Source: Betaproteobacteria bacterium (GTDB lineage: Bacteria > Pseudomonadota > Gammaproteobacteria > Burkholderiales > SG8-41). From it: a DNA stretch of 64,000 nucleotides. Below, one piece after another: positions 33,091 to 42,165 of this stretch. Each line of letters starts with the position of its first letter. Within the stretch, counting starts at the first letter, position 1. Location of the stretch: assembly GCA_028291945.1 (NCBI GenBank), contig JAQGNH010000389.1, forward strand, positions 25,550 to 89,549, given 5' to 3'. A program made the position numbers and the translations under genes. The notes under the pieces are model-generated. The model ran no database searches, was not told the origin of the DNA, and worked only from the letters and a program-made list of their open reading frames with translations.

Positions 33091-34281
33091 ATGTCCAATA
33101 GCTCCGTGGAGGAAGCACTCAACGTATTCGATCTGCGTCAAATGGCGAAAGCGCGATTGCCCAAGTGGCTGTTCGAGTTTGTCGATCGAGGCACGGAGGA
33201 CGAGGTTGCTTTGCGCAACAATCGCGCCGCCTTCGAACGCATCAAGTTGAAGACTCAGGTTCTGGTGGATGTGTCGACGCGCAATCAGGACACCACGCTC
33301 TTTGGCAAACAGCACAAGATGCCCATCGGGATCGCACCGACCGGCCCTGCGGGAATGCTGTGGTACAAGGGCGAGCTCGAACTGGCGCGTGCGGCCAAGG
33401 CAGCCGGGATTCCCTTTACGCTCGCCACGGGATCCCAGACGAGCATGGAAGAAGTTGCCAAGGTCGTCGGCGGCACGCTCTGGTTTCAGCTCTACATGTG
33501 GTCGGATGTGCGCATGTCCCACATGCTCGTCGAACGCGCAAAGAATGCCGGCTTCGAAGCGCTGGTTGTGACAGTCGACGGACCTGTCGGTACCAATCGC
33601 GAATACAACATCCGCAACGGCTACACCGTTCCATTTTCCTACAACCGCAAGAACACCACCGCGGTGATGGTCAAGCCGGGCTGGTTCTTCAGCGTGCTCA
33701 TGCGCTACTGGCTGACCACCGGCATGCCGCGCCGCGAAAATTATCCTACCGAGATGAAGGAAAGATTCACCCATGTCTCGTCGGCGGAGCGCAAGACGAA
33801 AAACGATTCCCTTGGCTGGACTGATCTGAAAGTGCTGCGCGACATGTGGCCGGGAAAGCTTCTTGTGAAAGGCATTTTGACGCCGAAGGACGCCGCGCTC
33901 GCGATCGCGCATGGCGCGGACGGCATCATCGTATCCAATCATGGCGGCCGGAACTTCGACAGTTCGATGGCGCCCATCGAAGCCCTCGCGCCCATCGTGG
34001 ATGCGGTCGGCGATCGCACCACGGTCATCATCGACAGTGGTTTCCGCCGCGGCAGCGATGTCGTGAAGGCGCTCGCGATTGGCGCGAAGCTGGTGATGGT
34101 CGGCCGCGCGACGCTTTGGGGCACGACTGTCGGGGGAGAAGCAGGCGCGGCGCGGGCGCTCGATTTTTACCGGCAGGAAATCAGTCGGACACTGGCTTAT
34201 CTGGGTTGCCGCAGCGTGGCGGAGCTCAATCGGGATTGTCTCGAATTCGTCGGCACGCCGCACGTCGCAGCAGCGATGTAA
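33091..34281 (+). CDS. FMN-dependent alpha-hydroxy-acid oxidase/dehydrogenase, paralog
   Basis: A 396-residue paralog of the enzyme at 2489. It has the same family start (NVFDLRQMAKARLPKWLF), the FMN-site PAGMLWYKGE, the active-site SNHGGRNFD (His and Arg kept) and the phosphate-binding RRGSDVVKALAIGAKLVMVG. The strongest ribosome-binding site, GAGGGGG, lies before the ATG at 33091. It is followed after 76 bp by an MmgE/PrpD gene, so this copy has a different partner set from the first. It probably oxidises a 2-hydroxy acid; the electron acceptor is unknown. Confidence 0.92.
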   Translation: MSNSSVEEALNVFDLRQMAKARLPKWLFEFVDRGTEDEVALRNNRAAFERIKLKTQVLVDVSTRNQDTTLFGKQHKMPIGIAPTGPAGMLWYKGELELARAAKAAGIPFTLATGSQTSMEEVAKVVGGTLWFQLYMWSDVRMSHMLVERAKNAGFEALVVTVDGPVGTNREYNIRNGYTVPFSYNRKNTTAVMVKPGWFFSVLMRYWLTTGMPRRENYPTEMKERFTHVSSAERKTKNDSLGWTDLKVLRDMWPGKLLVKGILTPKDAALAIAHGADGIIVSNHGGRNFDSSMAPIEALAPIVDAVGDRTTVIIDSGFRRGSDVVKALAIGAKLVMVGRATLWGTTVGGEAGAARALDFYRQEISRTLAYLGCRSVAELNRDCLEFVGTPHVAAAM

Positions 34282-34357
34282 CGTGTTTTTTCGAACGCTC
34301 GGGATTGCCGCGTCGCAGAAAGACGCCGTGGCGCATGATTACAAACGGAGGTATGTG

Positions 34358-35707
34358 ATGACTGTTGCGCGCGAACTGGCGAACTTCGTAACCGGGCACA
34401 GTTACGCGGACCTGCCGCCCAAGACTATCGAGTACGCGGAGATGCTCATCTCGAGCACCATCGCCAGCGCATCACTGGGCTCGACAATCGAATCATCCCG
34501 CATCATTCGCGCCCTGGAAACCGAGCGCGGCGGCAAACCCGAGGCGACGGTGTGGTTCGGAGCAGCGGAGAAGCTGCCGGTCGCGGGGGCAGCGCGAGTC
34601 AATGCCGTGATGAGCGACGCAGCGGCTTCGGACGATAGCGACCTGCGCAACATCGTGCATACCGGGACGCCCGTGTGCGCCGCTTCGCTTGCCGTTGCGG
34701 AGAAGACCGGCGCTAGCGGTCAGGACGTGCTGAGTGCCATAGTGCTGGGCCACGAAGTCGCCGGACGCATCAACAGCGCCATGATCGGCGGTCTTCAGAC
34801 GAAAGGGTTTCACGGCTGCATCGTCGCGATCTTCGCAGGCGCCGTTGCGGCGGCACGTCTGATGAAGCTCAGCGAAGCGCAAACGGCACAGGCGATTGCT
34901 CTATCCGCTACGTCGATGGGTGGACTGCACGCCGCGGCGAAAACGAGCGTAGCTCGCGAGTATCACGCAGGACTGGCCGCCATGCTGGGCGTGAATGCAG
35001 CGCAAGCGGCCGGGATGGGTTTCCTGGCCGAAGAGAACATCCTCGAGACTAAGCTGGGTTTCTTTGAAGTCTATGGCAACAAGCCGGACGTCTCACAGAT
35101 CACGCGCGCGTTCGGCGAGCGCTGGAGCATCCTGACCGACATGGGCATCAAGCTCGTACCCGGCGGTCATCCGCACCATGCAATCGCCGAAGCGGCAGCG
35201 AATGCGGCCCGCAGCGGTAATGTCTCACCGGACGAGGTCGAGTCGATTACCATCTCGCGTCCCGGGTTCCAGGGATTTACCGGCCCGCAATATCCGACCG
35301 ACCTGATCGGAGTTGCGCACAGCCCGGCATATTTCGCCGCTGCCGGCGTTGCGGAAAGGGACTTCTCGTGGGTGCATGCCTTCCCAGACAAGATCAACAG
35401 CCCGGCGATCCGCGGCCTGCTCGGCAAAGTGCGAGTCGCCGAGCCGCCCACGGAAAACCTCGAGCGTTATAAGTCAGGCGCGATCGTCACGATCAAGACG
35501 CGGGACGGCCGGAGTCATTCGAATACGGTCTATGCGCCGAGAGGCGCCGCGATTGTTGGAATCGCATGGGCCGACGTCGAAGCCAAATACCGCGCCCTGG
35601 CGCCGTTTGCGAAGTTTTCCGGGGAGAACCTCGAAGCAAGCATCAAGGTGATCCGCAACTTCCGCGCGGTGAAAAAAGTTTCAGAACTGGTCGGCTTGCT
35701 GCGCTAG
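34358..35707 (+). CDS. MmgE/PrpD-family protein
   Basis: A 449-residue member of the MmgE/PrpD family, whose known members are 2-methylcitrate or cis-aconitate processing enzymes (dehydratase/decarboxylase type). Typical blocks are visible: DLPPKTIEYAEMLISSTIA, VLGHEVAGRIN, GFHGCIVAIFAGAVAAARL and LVPGGHPHHAIAEAA. The ATG at 34358 has GGAGG upstream. Close linkage to the FMN oxidase suggests it dehydrates or isomerises a hydroxy tricarboxylate or similar acid. The substrate is open. Confidence 0.9.
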   Translation: MTVARELANFVTGHSYADLPPKTIEYAEMLISSTIASASLGSTIESSRIIRALETERGGKPEATVWFGAAEKLPVAGAARVNAVMSDAAASDDSDLRNIVHTGTPVCAASLAVAEKTGASGQDVLSAIVLGHEVAGRINSAMIGGLQTKGFHGCIVAIFAGAVAAARLMKLSEAQTAQAIALSATSMGGLHAAAKTSVAREYHAGLAAMLGVNAAQAAGMGFLAEENILETKLGFFEVYGNKPDVSQITRAFGERWSILTDMGIKLVPGGHPHHAIAEAAANAARSGNVSPDEVESITISRPGFQGFTGPQYPTDLIGVAHSPAYFAAAGVAERDFSWVHAFPDKINSPAIRGLLGKVRVAEPPTENLERYKSGAIVTIKTRDGRSHSNTVYAPRGAAIVGIAWADVEAKYRALAPFAKFSGENLEASIKVIRNFRAVKKVSELVGLLR

Positions 35708-35719
35708 GCGTGCGCCCCG

Positions 35720-36031
35720 TCAGGCTGCAGGCGAGAGCACATGGATCACGCGGCTCGCGATCATCTCCTTGACCTTCGCGCCATAAGCAGCCATGTGCGG
35801 CGCGGCCGCGTGCGCTTTGAGCGCCTGGGGATCGCGCCACTTTTCTATGACAACGAATGTGTCGGATCCGAACTTCGTCTGGAAGCTGCCGATGCCTTCG
35901 GCGTCAACGGCGGGTCCGTACTCGATGCAGCCATCCTCGGCGCGAACGGCGGGAATGTTGGATCGAAACGCTTCGAGTATTTTTTCGCGCTGGCCCGGTT
36001 TGGCGGTGATGATGGCGACGACGTGGATCAT
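35720..36031 (-). CDS. ABM-domain (antibiotic biosynthesis monooxygenase) protein
   Basis: A 103-residue single ABM/dimeric ferredoxin-like barrel: MIHVVAIITAKPGQREKILEAF, then EDGCIEYGPAVD, FVVIEKWRDPQALKAH and HMAAYGAKVKEM. Similar to YgiN-type quinol monooxygenases. It lies convergent to the MmgE/PrpD gene and divergent from the SDR, so it may be a small ring-oxidising enzyme or isomerase in the same route. Confidence 0.88.
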   Translation of the reverse strand: MIHVVAIITAKPGQREKILEAFRSNIPAVRAEDGCIEYGPAVDAEGIGSFQTKFGSDTFVVIEKWRDPQALKAHAAAPHMAAYGAKVKEMIASRVIHVLSPAA

Positions 36032-36219
36032 GAGTCTCTCCTTGATTGTTCTCTGCAGTGTCTAAGTCGATTACTTCACGTGTGCCCTGACATGCACGCC
36101 TGCGTGAGGGCGCATCCAAACCGAACTCTACCCGTACGCCGACAAAGCCGCGTCACCATCATTGTCGCCGCTCCTTGATGAAATAGTGCAGCAGATCGCA
36201 AAGCATAAGGGATTGCCAA

Positions 36220-36963
36220 ATGGAGCTCAAAGGTTGTGCAGCAATCGTTACAGGCGGCAGCGGCGGATTGGGGCAGCGCATCTGTCGCGCGCTGGCGCTG
36301 AACGGCGTCAATGTAGTGGTCAACTACGCGGAATCGGAAACCAAGGCTAAAAGCGTAGTAGACGACATCGTGAAGCTGGGCGTCCATGCAGTGGCATTGC
36401 GCGCTGATGTGACCGACCCGGCCGCTGTGAGCCGGATGGTCGAGCAAGCCAAGGCCGAGTTCGGACGCGTCGACATCCTCGTGAACGATGCCGCCTTCAA
36501 TAAGGAAGTTGCATTTCCCGATCTGGATAGCCTCACGCACGAGCTCTGGAATCATATCCTCGCCACCAATCTGACGGGCACGTTCAACTGCATCAAGGCC
36601 ATCGCGCCGTTGATGAAGGCCCAGAGTCAGGGCCGGATTATCAACATATCCTCCGGGGCGGGCATCGTCCCGCGCGGCAGCAGCATCGCCTACGCGGTCT
36701 CCAAGGCGGGCATGATCCATCTCACCAAGTGCATGGCCGTGGCGCTCGCTCCGGCCGTGACGGTGAACTCCATTGCGCCTGGCTTCATGGAAGGAACGCG
36801 CATGAGCGCGAATTGGTCGGCCGAATACGCAGCCACAGCGGCCGACAGGACGCTCCTGCGCCGAACAGTGGACAAGGATGATGTGGCCGAGCAGCTGATA
36901 ACGTTCTGCCGCAGCGACAGCGTCACGGGCCAAACGGTCTTGATGGACTGCGGCCGTCTATAG
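36220..36963 (+). CDS. Short-chain dehydrogenase/reductase
   Basis: A 247-residue classical SDR. The cofactor loop is TGGSGGLG (residues 11-18). Catalytic Ser is in IINISSGAG, and Tyr and Lys in YAVSKAG. The common NNAG motif is altered to VNDAAFN. The lack of an acidic residue after strand 2 (NYAESET) hints at NADP(H). It resembles FabG-like 3-oxoacyl reductases. It follows the ABM gene divergently and lies downstream of the FMN oxidase/PrpD pair, so it probably belongs to the same catabolic theme. Confidence 0.92.
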   Translation: MELKGCAAIVTGGSGGLGQRICRALALNGVNVVVNYAESETKAKSVVDDIVKLGVHAVALRADVTDPAAVSRMVEQAKAEFGRVDILVNDAAFNKEVAFPDLDSLTHELWNHILATNLTGTFNCIKAIAPLMKAQSQGRIINISSGAGIVPRGSSIAYAVSKAGMIHLTKCMAVALAPAVTVNSIAPGFMEGTRMSANWSAEYAATAADRTLLRRTVDKDDVAEQLITFCRSDSVTGQTVLMDCGRL

Positions 36964-37035
36964 GCACGCTGACGCCGTACATGCGCGGCTGATGTGTTCG
37001 ACTTTCGCGCCAACGACCTCTGACTCGATCAAGTT

Positions 37036-38340
37036 CTACTTCAACGGGGCCTTACCCTGTGATACGTCCATGATCATGCGCGTCGTGAGATAGAGGCGCG
37101 GCTCGATAGAGCTTATGAAGATGTATTCGGCGTTGGTGGTATGCGCACCGAATCCGCGGAGCCCGAACCCTTCGACGACCGGCGCGTTCGTTTTCAGCGA
37201 TGCGTTGGCGGCGTCGGTAAAGCCGCCGGCGGAATCGTCCACCACCTTGAGCGTTAAACCAAGCTCGCGATAGACGCTCTGCGCGTGCGCGCTGAGCGCC
37301 CGTGACGAGGGCTTGGGCTCGAGCGGTGGGAACCGACGCTCGAAAACGAGCTCCACCTGCGCCTCGGGCAGCAGCTTCTTCTTGACGCGCTCGCGCAGCT
37401 TCTGCTCGATGCCGTCGTAATCGGCAATCCGGGCGACGCGCACGTCGGCGCTCGCCTGCGCCGCGGGCGGGATCATGTTGCTGACGATTCCCGCCTGCGC
37501 CAGCGTCCAGTTCACCTTTACGCCGGTCGCGGGATCCGACAGGTCGCGCATTTGCCCGATCTGGAACGCGAGCTCGTCGAGCGCGTTGACGCCACGTTCC
37601 GGCGCGCTGCCCGCGTGCGAGCCGCGGCCGCGCACGGTCAACAGCGCGAGCGCATGACCGCTGGTTGCGAGCCGTACGCGATCGTCCTGGGGATTGCCGC
37701 CGCCTTCGAACGACATTACCGCGTCGTGTTCCGCGCCGAGCCGGGTGTGGTGGTTGCGAGAGCCGGGAGATCCGATCTCCTCATCCGCGTTGATGAACAC
37801 CGTGATCGTGCCGTAGTCGCGATAGTTCATTGCTCTGAGGATCGCCAGCGAGTGCAGAATCACCGCGATGCCCTGGCGATCGTCCGCGATCGCCAGGCCG
37901 TACACGCGGTCGCCGTCGATCCGGAATGGTTGCTGGGCCAGCATGCCGCGCGGATACACCGTATCCATATGGGCGAGAAGCAGGATTTTCTTCGTGCCGC
38001 TGCCAGTGAAAGTTGCGCGCACCATTTTTCCCAACTTCTGCGGTGTGTCGGACAAACGGTGCGTGTTGGCTTCCACCGGCTCGATCAGTTCAACTTTGCC
38101 GCCGAGCGCCCGCAGCTTCGCAGCGAGCACGTTGGCGATCTTGTCGAGCTCCTCGGGCTCCCGGCTGCCGGATTCGATTGCTGTGAGCTCCTTCAGGGTC
38201 TCCAGCAGCGCGGGTCTTTCCTTCTGCGCCAGAGACAGCACCGGCTGCGGAGCTTGACCTATGGCACGGCCTGCCATGACTGCGCTGAGCATGAATAGAC
38301 CAAGCTTGAGCACACCGCCGAATGTTCCGTCGTAAATCAT
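37036..38340 (-). CDS. Exported M20-family peptidase (glutamate carboxypeptidase type)
   Basis: A 434-residue zinc metallopeptidase with an N-terminal signal peptide (ends GRAIGQA). The dizinc site is shown by LLAHMDTVYPRG (His-x-Asp) and INADEEIGSPGS (Glu-Glu), and a dimerisation domain lies between. The closest well-known type is carboxypeptidase G2, which removes C-terminal glutamate from folates and other N-acyl amino acids. The ATG at 38340 has GCGAGG upstream. It stands alone, divergent from a small lipoprotein gene. Confidence 0.9.
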   Translation of the reverse strand: MIYDGTFGGVLKLGLFMLSAVMAGRAIGQAPQPVLSLAQKERPALLETLKELTAIESGSREPEELDKIANVLAAKLRALGGKVELIEPVEANTHRLSDTPQKLGKMVRATFTGSGTKKILLLAHMDTVYPRGMLAQQPFRIDGDRVYGLAIADDRQGIAVILHSLAILRAMNYRDYGTITVFINADEEIGSPGSRNHHTRLGAEHDAVMSFEGGGNPQDDRVRLATSGHALALLTVRGRGSHAGSAPERGVNALDELAFQIGQMRDLSDPATGVKVNWTLAQAGIVSNMIPPAAQASADVRVARIADYDGIEQKLRERVKKKLLPEAQVELVFERRFPPLEPKPSSRALSAHAQSVYRELGLTLKVVDDSAGGFTDAANASLKTNAPVVEGFGLRGFGAHTTNAEYIFISSIEPRLYLTTRMIMDVSQGKAPLK

Positions 38341-38561
38341 GATCCTCGCTCCAACATCAGAATAGCAGCATTGCGGTGCTCGTATGTCCTACCGCGACCC
38401 GAATCGGAGCATCCTCGGCTTCGGCGCACCGCAGCTGTGCGTTGGTTGATCCCTGTGCTGGCGATATGTCGCTCGCGCTCCTGCGTAGTCATTGACTGAT
38501 TGATCATTGCGTCTGCTGGCACGGAGGTTGCGAAGTCGCGAGCTTTTGAGGCTCAACACCT

Positions 38562-39071
38562 ATGAAACTCTATCTGCTCGCAGCATTGAGCCTGATGGTG
38601 ATCGGCTGCGCCAGCAGTGGACCTAAAATTGATGCGGCGCGCCTCAGCGAGATCCGAAAAGGGGAAACTACGGTTGCTGATGTCGTGAGTCGATTCGGAC
38701 GCCCCAGCATCCTGTCAAAGAACATGAGCGGCACTCAGACAGCGGTTTACATGTACGCTGAAGGCCGATCCGATGCGACAGCGTTTGTGTCGCTCGTGGG
38801 CGCTCTTAGCGGGAGTGCGAATGCCAACGTGGATTCCGTTATCTTTCATTTCGACGTGAACGGGGTATTGAGCGACTATAAAATTACGCAGGCGGACGCC
38901 CCGAAGCCTGAACTGGCCAACGCCGAAAAAGCAACACAGACCGATCCAAACAAGCCAACACCGACCGAACCCAACAAGCCAACACCGACCGCTAAGAGAT
39001 CGTCGTCGGGCAACTCCAATCCCTGGGCTATCCAACTATATCCGTCCGGCTACAAAGAGAACCGACCCTGA
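38562..39071 (+). CDS. SmpA/OmlA-like lipoprotein
   Basis: A 169-residue lipoprotein (lipobox LMVIGC, Cys16). The mature part has a BamE/SmpA-like alpha-beta pattern: IRKGETTVADVVSRFGRPS, then a strand region ending SVIFHFDVNGVLSDYKI. A proline-threonine linker with a short internal repeat (PNKPTPTEPNKPTPT) leads to the C-terminus. BamE-like proteins bind outer-membrane assembly factors; whether this one does is unknown. It is followed by a REP-like repeat region. Confidence 0.8.
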   Translation: MKLYLLAALSLMVIGCASSGPKIDAARLSEIRKGETTVADVVSRFGRPSILSKNMSGTQTAVYMYAEGRSDATAFVSLVGALSGSANANVDSVIFHFDVNGVLSDYKITQADAPKPELANAEKATQTDPNKPTPTEPNKPTPTAKRSSSGNSNPWAIQLYPSGYKENRP

Positions 39072-39161
39072 GTCGAGACTTACAGTCCGTAACGGTGAGC
39101 GGTCAGCCCTTTTTGACGCGCTCGGACAAGCTTTGACGCGCCGTCGTGCCCGAGCGTCCAG

Positions 39162-39193
39162 CCGTTCAGCCTTCGACTGGCTCGGGCGAACGG
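39162..39193. repeat. REP-like palindrome
   Basis: CCGTTCAGCC..TTCGACTGGCTC..GGGCGAACGG, the same family as at 11816-11848. It lies between the convergent lipoprotein and amidohydrolase genes, where it could act as a stem-loop in both directions. Confidence 0.75.
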
Positions 39194-39208
39194 GCACGCA
39201 GGCTTCTA

Positions 39209-40441
39209 TCAGGTCGCAGCAAGCGCGCTTTCATTGCGAGTCAGCGGGGCCGCGGGCTTGGCGATGTCATAGAGACGCGCGCAGTTGTCCCACAGGATCT
39301 TCCGGCGCTGCTCGTGATTCAACGGCAGCCCGAGGAACTGCTCTATCGCTTCGGGGAATGCGCCGTCGGCATGCGGATAATCGCTCGACACCACGAAGTA
39401 GTCCGCGCCCATTTTGTTGACGACGTCGACCGCCGGCTCTTCGTCGACATCGAGCGCGATGTAGCACTGGCGCTTGAAGTACTCGCTCGGCGGCATCGTC
39501 AACTGATACTCGCAGCCGGGCCCATACTTCTCCCACTGGTCGTCGAGCCGCCACAGCCACCAGTAGAGCCAGCCGGCCGTTCCTTCGAGAAACGCACAGC
39601 GCAGCTTCGGGTGGCGTTCGAGGATACCCCCGGTGGTCATGCTGGCGATCGCCCCCATCAGCTCGACCGGGTTGCGGATCGCGTGGGCAATCGGGAAGAA
39701 ATTGGCGTGGCCGACATAGCGCCGCGCGGCATCATCCTTGAGCGAGCTGTTGCCGGTCGGATGAAAACCGATCGGCACGTTGAGCTCTTCGAGCGCGTTC
39801 CATAACGGCTCGCACACTTCGTCGTGCAGATGCTGTCCGTTGACCGGGTTCGGCGTGCCGATAACCGCTACGGCACCCAGCTCATCGACGCACCGGCGCG
39901 CCTCCTCCACTGCCATCCCGATGTCGTGCATCGCGATCTGCGCGGCGAACTTGAGGCGCTGCGGATCGCCCTTGCAATAATCGCTCGCCCAGTTGTTGTA
40001 CGCGCGGGCCAAGGCTGCCGCATAGTCGGGTGCGAGATCGTCGTGACACAGGATCTGCCGGCCGCGGGTGCCGTACATCACGGCAACGTCAATACCCTCG
40101 ATATCCATTGCAGTCAACGTCGAGGCGGAATCGAAGCCCCCCGCCTTCGCAACATTGAAATGCGGGTGGCGCGCACGGCTCTTGCGCCTGAGCTCGCGGC
40201 TCGAGGCGGCCGCGCCTTGCGACCCCGCGAACGCCGGGATCGTCAGCCCCTGCACCTCCATCGTCCTGATCGAGTCAGCGCTTCCCTTGTCCTCGGCGCT
40301 TTTTGTCAGAGCTTGCTTCTGGCCGCCGAAAAATTGCGGCGGGTTCGCCCGATAGGCGCCGTCCAGATAGCGCGCCCAGAGGTCGTCCGGCTCATTGAAG
40401 TGCATGTCGCTGTCGATGATCAGGTAGCCTTCGCGTGCCAT
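39209..40441 (-). CDS. Amidohydrolase-2-family protein
   Basis: A 410-residue TIM-barrel hydrolase of the ACMS-decarboxylase-like amidohydrolase group. The metal-binding start is IIDSDMHFNEP. A central IGFHPTG carries the next His, and the C-terminal SSDYPHADG carries the catalytic Asp. Such enzymes decarboxylate or hydrolyse aromatic-ring-derived acids. Another amidohydrolase lies 106 bp upstream on the same strand, separated by a stem-loop repeat; together they suggest consecutive steps in ring or amide catabolism. Confidence 0.9.
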   Translation of the reverse strand: MAREGYLIIDSDMHFNEPDDLWARYLDGAYRANPPQFFGGQKQALTKSAEDKGSADSIRTMEVQGLTIPAFAGSQGAAASSRELRRKSRARHPHFNVAKAGGFDSASTLTAMDIEGIDVAVMYGTRGRQILCHDDLAPDYAAALARAYNNWASDYCKGDPQRLKFAAQIAMHDIGMAVEEARRCVDELGAVAVIGTPNPVNGQHLHDEVCEPLWNALEELNVPIGFHPTGNSSLKDDAARRYVGHANFFPIAHAIRNPVELMGAIASMTTGGILERHPKLRCAFLEGTAGWLYWWLWRLDDQWEKYGPGCEYQLTMPPSEYFKRQCYIALDVDEEPAVDVVNKMGADYFVVSSDYPHADGAFPEAIEQFLGLPLNHEQRRKILWDNCARLYDIAKPAAPLTRNESALAAT

Positions 40442-40473
40442 GCTTGCCTCCGGTGGGTTGAATAGTGGGGTCA

Positions 40474-40531
40474 GGTCAGGTCCGCTTTTTCATGAAAAGT
40501 GGATCTGACCCGATCTGACCCGATCTGACCC
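40474..40531. repeat. Long stem-loop plus three direct repeats
   Basis: Arms of 16 bp at 40474-40489 (GGTCAGGTCCGCTTTT) and 40495-40510 pair at 14 of 16 positions around a 5-base loop. GATCTGACCC then repeats three times (40502-40531). A related sequence with GTGGACCTGACC occurs near 45719. It lies between two same-strand amidohydrolase genes and may attenuate read-through. Confidence 0.75.
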
Positions 40532-40547
40532 GCTTTTCAGACGATGA

Positions 40548-41573
40548 CTACGCGGCGGCCTTTTCGCGCTGCGTGATGCTAGCGACGCGCGAGAGCATCG
40601 CGGCGGCATTGCGGTGCAGGATCTTCTCGCGCGCTTCATCGCTGATCTGCGCCTCCGCGAGTGCCTTGGTGGTCCACTCGCAGCCGAATTCGCTGCCGTC
40701 GGTGCCGCACACGATGCGGTCGGCCCCGTACGCGCGCACGCCGGCCTCGATGGCGCGCGGACCGAACGAGTTGCAATCCACGTACACCTTCGCGCGCCGG
40801 AAGCGCGCAGACGGAAGCTCCTCGTGCGGCGAGTCGGTCATGCAGCGGTGATCCATGCGCTCGACTTCGTAGGGAATGTTGCCGCCGAGATTGTGGACGT
40901 GGATCATCACATCGGGGTACGGTGCGAGGTAGTCGGTGAGACACAGCGTCACCATCACCGAGGAGAGATTCGCCTGCATGTCGAGCGTGCCGTTGCGGCG
41001 CCGCGCGTTGTCAGTGTCGTTCGCGATCCTCGGGAAGGCGTCCCCCGGTCGCGGGCCGTAGTGGATGAAGACGACTGCGCTATGCCGGTTCGCGACTTCA
41101 AGCAGGGGACGCATCTTTTCGGCGTCCTTCGCGGTGAGGAACGCGTTCGCCGGCAGCTGCGTGCCGACAAAGCCCGGCAGTCCCATCGCGCGTTCGAGCT
41201 CCGCGGTAGCGGCTGAGATATCGACCAGCGGCAGCGCGGCGTAGGCCGCGAAGCGGCCCTCGTGCTCCTGGCAGATCTCCGAGAGCCTGTCATTAACACG
41301 CTGGCACAGCGGAACGGATACCTCGAGCGGCTGCGCCTCGATCCAGCAGAACGTGCCCAGCAGCGACAGCACGCTCACGCTCACGCCCTGGCGGTCCATC
41401 CTTTCCAGGTACATGTCTACGTCATCGAATGCCCTGGACAGCGGCTCCTCGCTGCCCCGGATCTTCAGCACCTCGACGTCGTCCTGATTGCGCACGATCC
41501 GCGGTTCGCGGGTCCGCGCGCGCATCGCGTCGGTCAGTTCGGCGGGCTTCCAGTGCGCATGCATATCGATCAT
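40548..41573 (-). CDS. Amidohydrolase-2-family protein
   Basis: A 341-residue TIM-barrel amidohydrolase starting directly with the metal motif MIDMHAHWKP. The barrel His is in IHYGPRPGDAFP, another in MIHVHNLGG, and the catalytic Asp region is CGTDGSEFG. It resembles 2-amino-3-carboxymuconate-6-semialdehyde decarboxylase and gamma-resorcylate decarboxylase types. It shares strand and theme with the amidohydrolase at 39209, of which it is a distant relative rather than a close duplicate. Confidence 0.9.
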   Translation of the reverse strand: MIDMHAHWKPAELTDAMRARTREPRIVRNQDDVEVLKIRGSEEPLSRAFDDVDMYLERMDRQGVSVSVLSLLGTFCWIEAQPLEVSVPLCQRVNDRLSEICQEHEGRFAAYAALPLVDISAATAELERAMGLPGFVGTQLPANAFLTAKDAEKMRPLLEVANRHSAVVFIHYGPRPGDAFPRIANDTDNARRRNGTLDMQANLSSVMVTLCLTDYLAPYPDVMIHVHNLGGNIPYEVERMDHRCMTDSPHEELPSARFRRAKVYVDCNSFGPRAIEAGVRAYGADRIVCGTDGSEFGCEWTTKALAEAQISDEAREKILHRNAAAMLSRVASITQREKAAA

Positions 41574-41657
41574 GGCTGTCTCCTTGGGATCCGTCCTTCA
41601 GCAGTTTAATCCCATGGCCTCAACTATGGCTCGCCCGTGTCATTTCGGCGACTGGCG

Positions 41658-41683
41658 AAAAAAAAGGGCGCCGCGAGGCGCCC
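41658..41683 (-). terminator. Rho-independent terminator (leftward)
   Basis: Minus strand: GGGCGCC TCGC GGCGCCC followed by eight T. A perfect 7-bp GC stem with a T-tract. It ends leftward transcripts about 85 bp before the amidohydrolase start at 41573, yet no protein gene on that strand lies just upstream of it. Confidence 0.85.
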
Positions 41684-41870
41684 GCTTGCTCCTTCCAGAG
41701 CGGTATATCAAACCTTCGATGCGCGAAATGCACGCGTGCGGCGAGTTCCGCTTGCGCCGGTCCCGGTGCCAGTATCGGACCCTGTTTCAACGCCGGCGCG
41801 GGGGCATGTCGCTGGCTTCTACGGCAGCCGACCTGGAGGGTGAGGCTGCCAGCCGCATAACCGCAGTACG

Positions 41871-41896
41871 AAAAAAAACCCGGCGGTTGCGCCGGG
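41871..41896 (-). terminator. Rho-independent terminator (leftward)
   Basis: Minus strand: CCCGGCG CAAC CGCCGGG followed by eight T, again a perfect 7-bp stem. With the terminator at 41658 it brackets about 190 bp on the minus strand. The gene-free stretch 41574-42165 holds these two signals and no convincing protein gene, so one or two small RNAs are possible. Confidence 0.85.
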
Positions 41897-42165
41897 CTAA
41901 CTTCAACTTGGAGGAAGGTGTTAGCTCTAAAGTGGCCGACACCTGTGCCTATACTACTCGTCGGCTTCGGCGGCACCTATGCATTAAGTGGTGGTGCGCG
42001 TTTTTTTTCGCGTCTTGTAGCGACGAATGAAACTCTCGATGAGTTGATGAAGTGACCACGCGTATACCAACGTATAAGTGCGGGCACAGGGCTGGTCCAT
42101 TATCGTGCGGCTCACGATTAGCTCTTGTTGCGAGAAAACTGATGGTGCCTGCAGAGGAAAAGAAG

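Noticed and set aside
41620..41976. 118-codon minus-strand frame across both terminators
   Set aside because: It would have to read through a strong terminator hairpin, shows no domain pattern and lacks a start signal.
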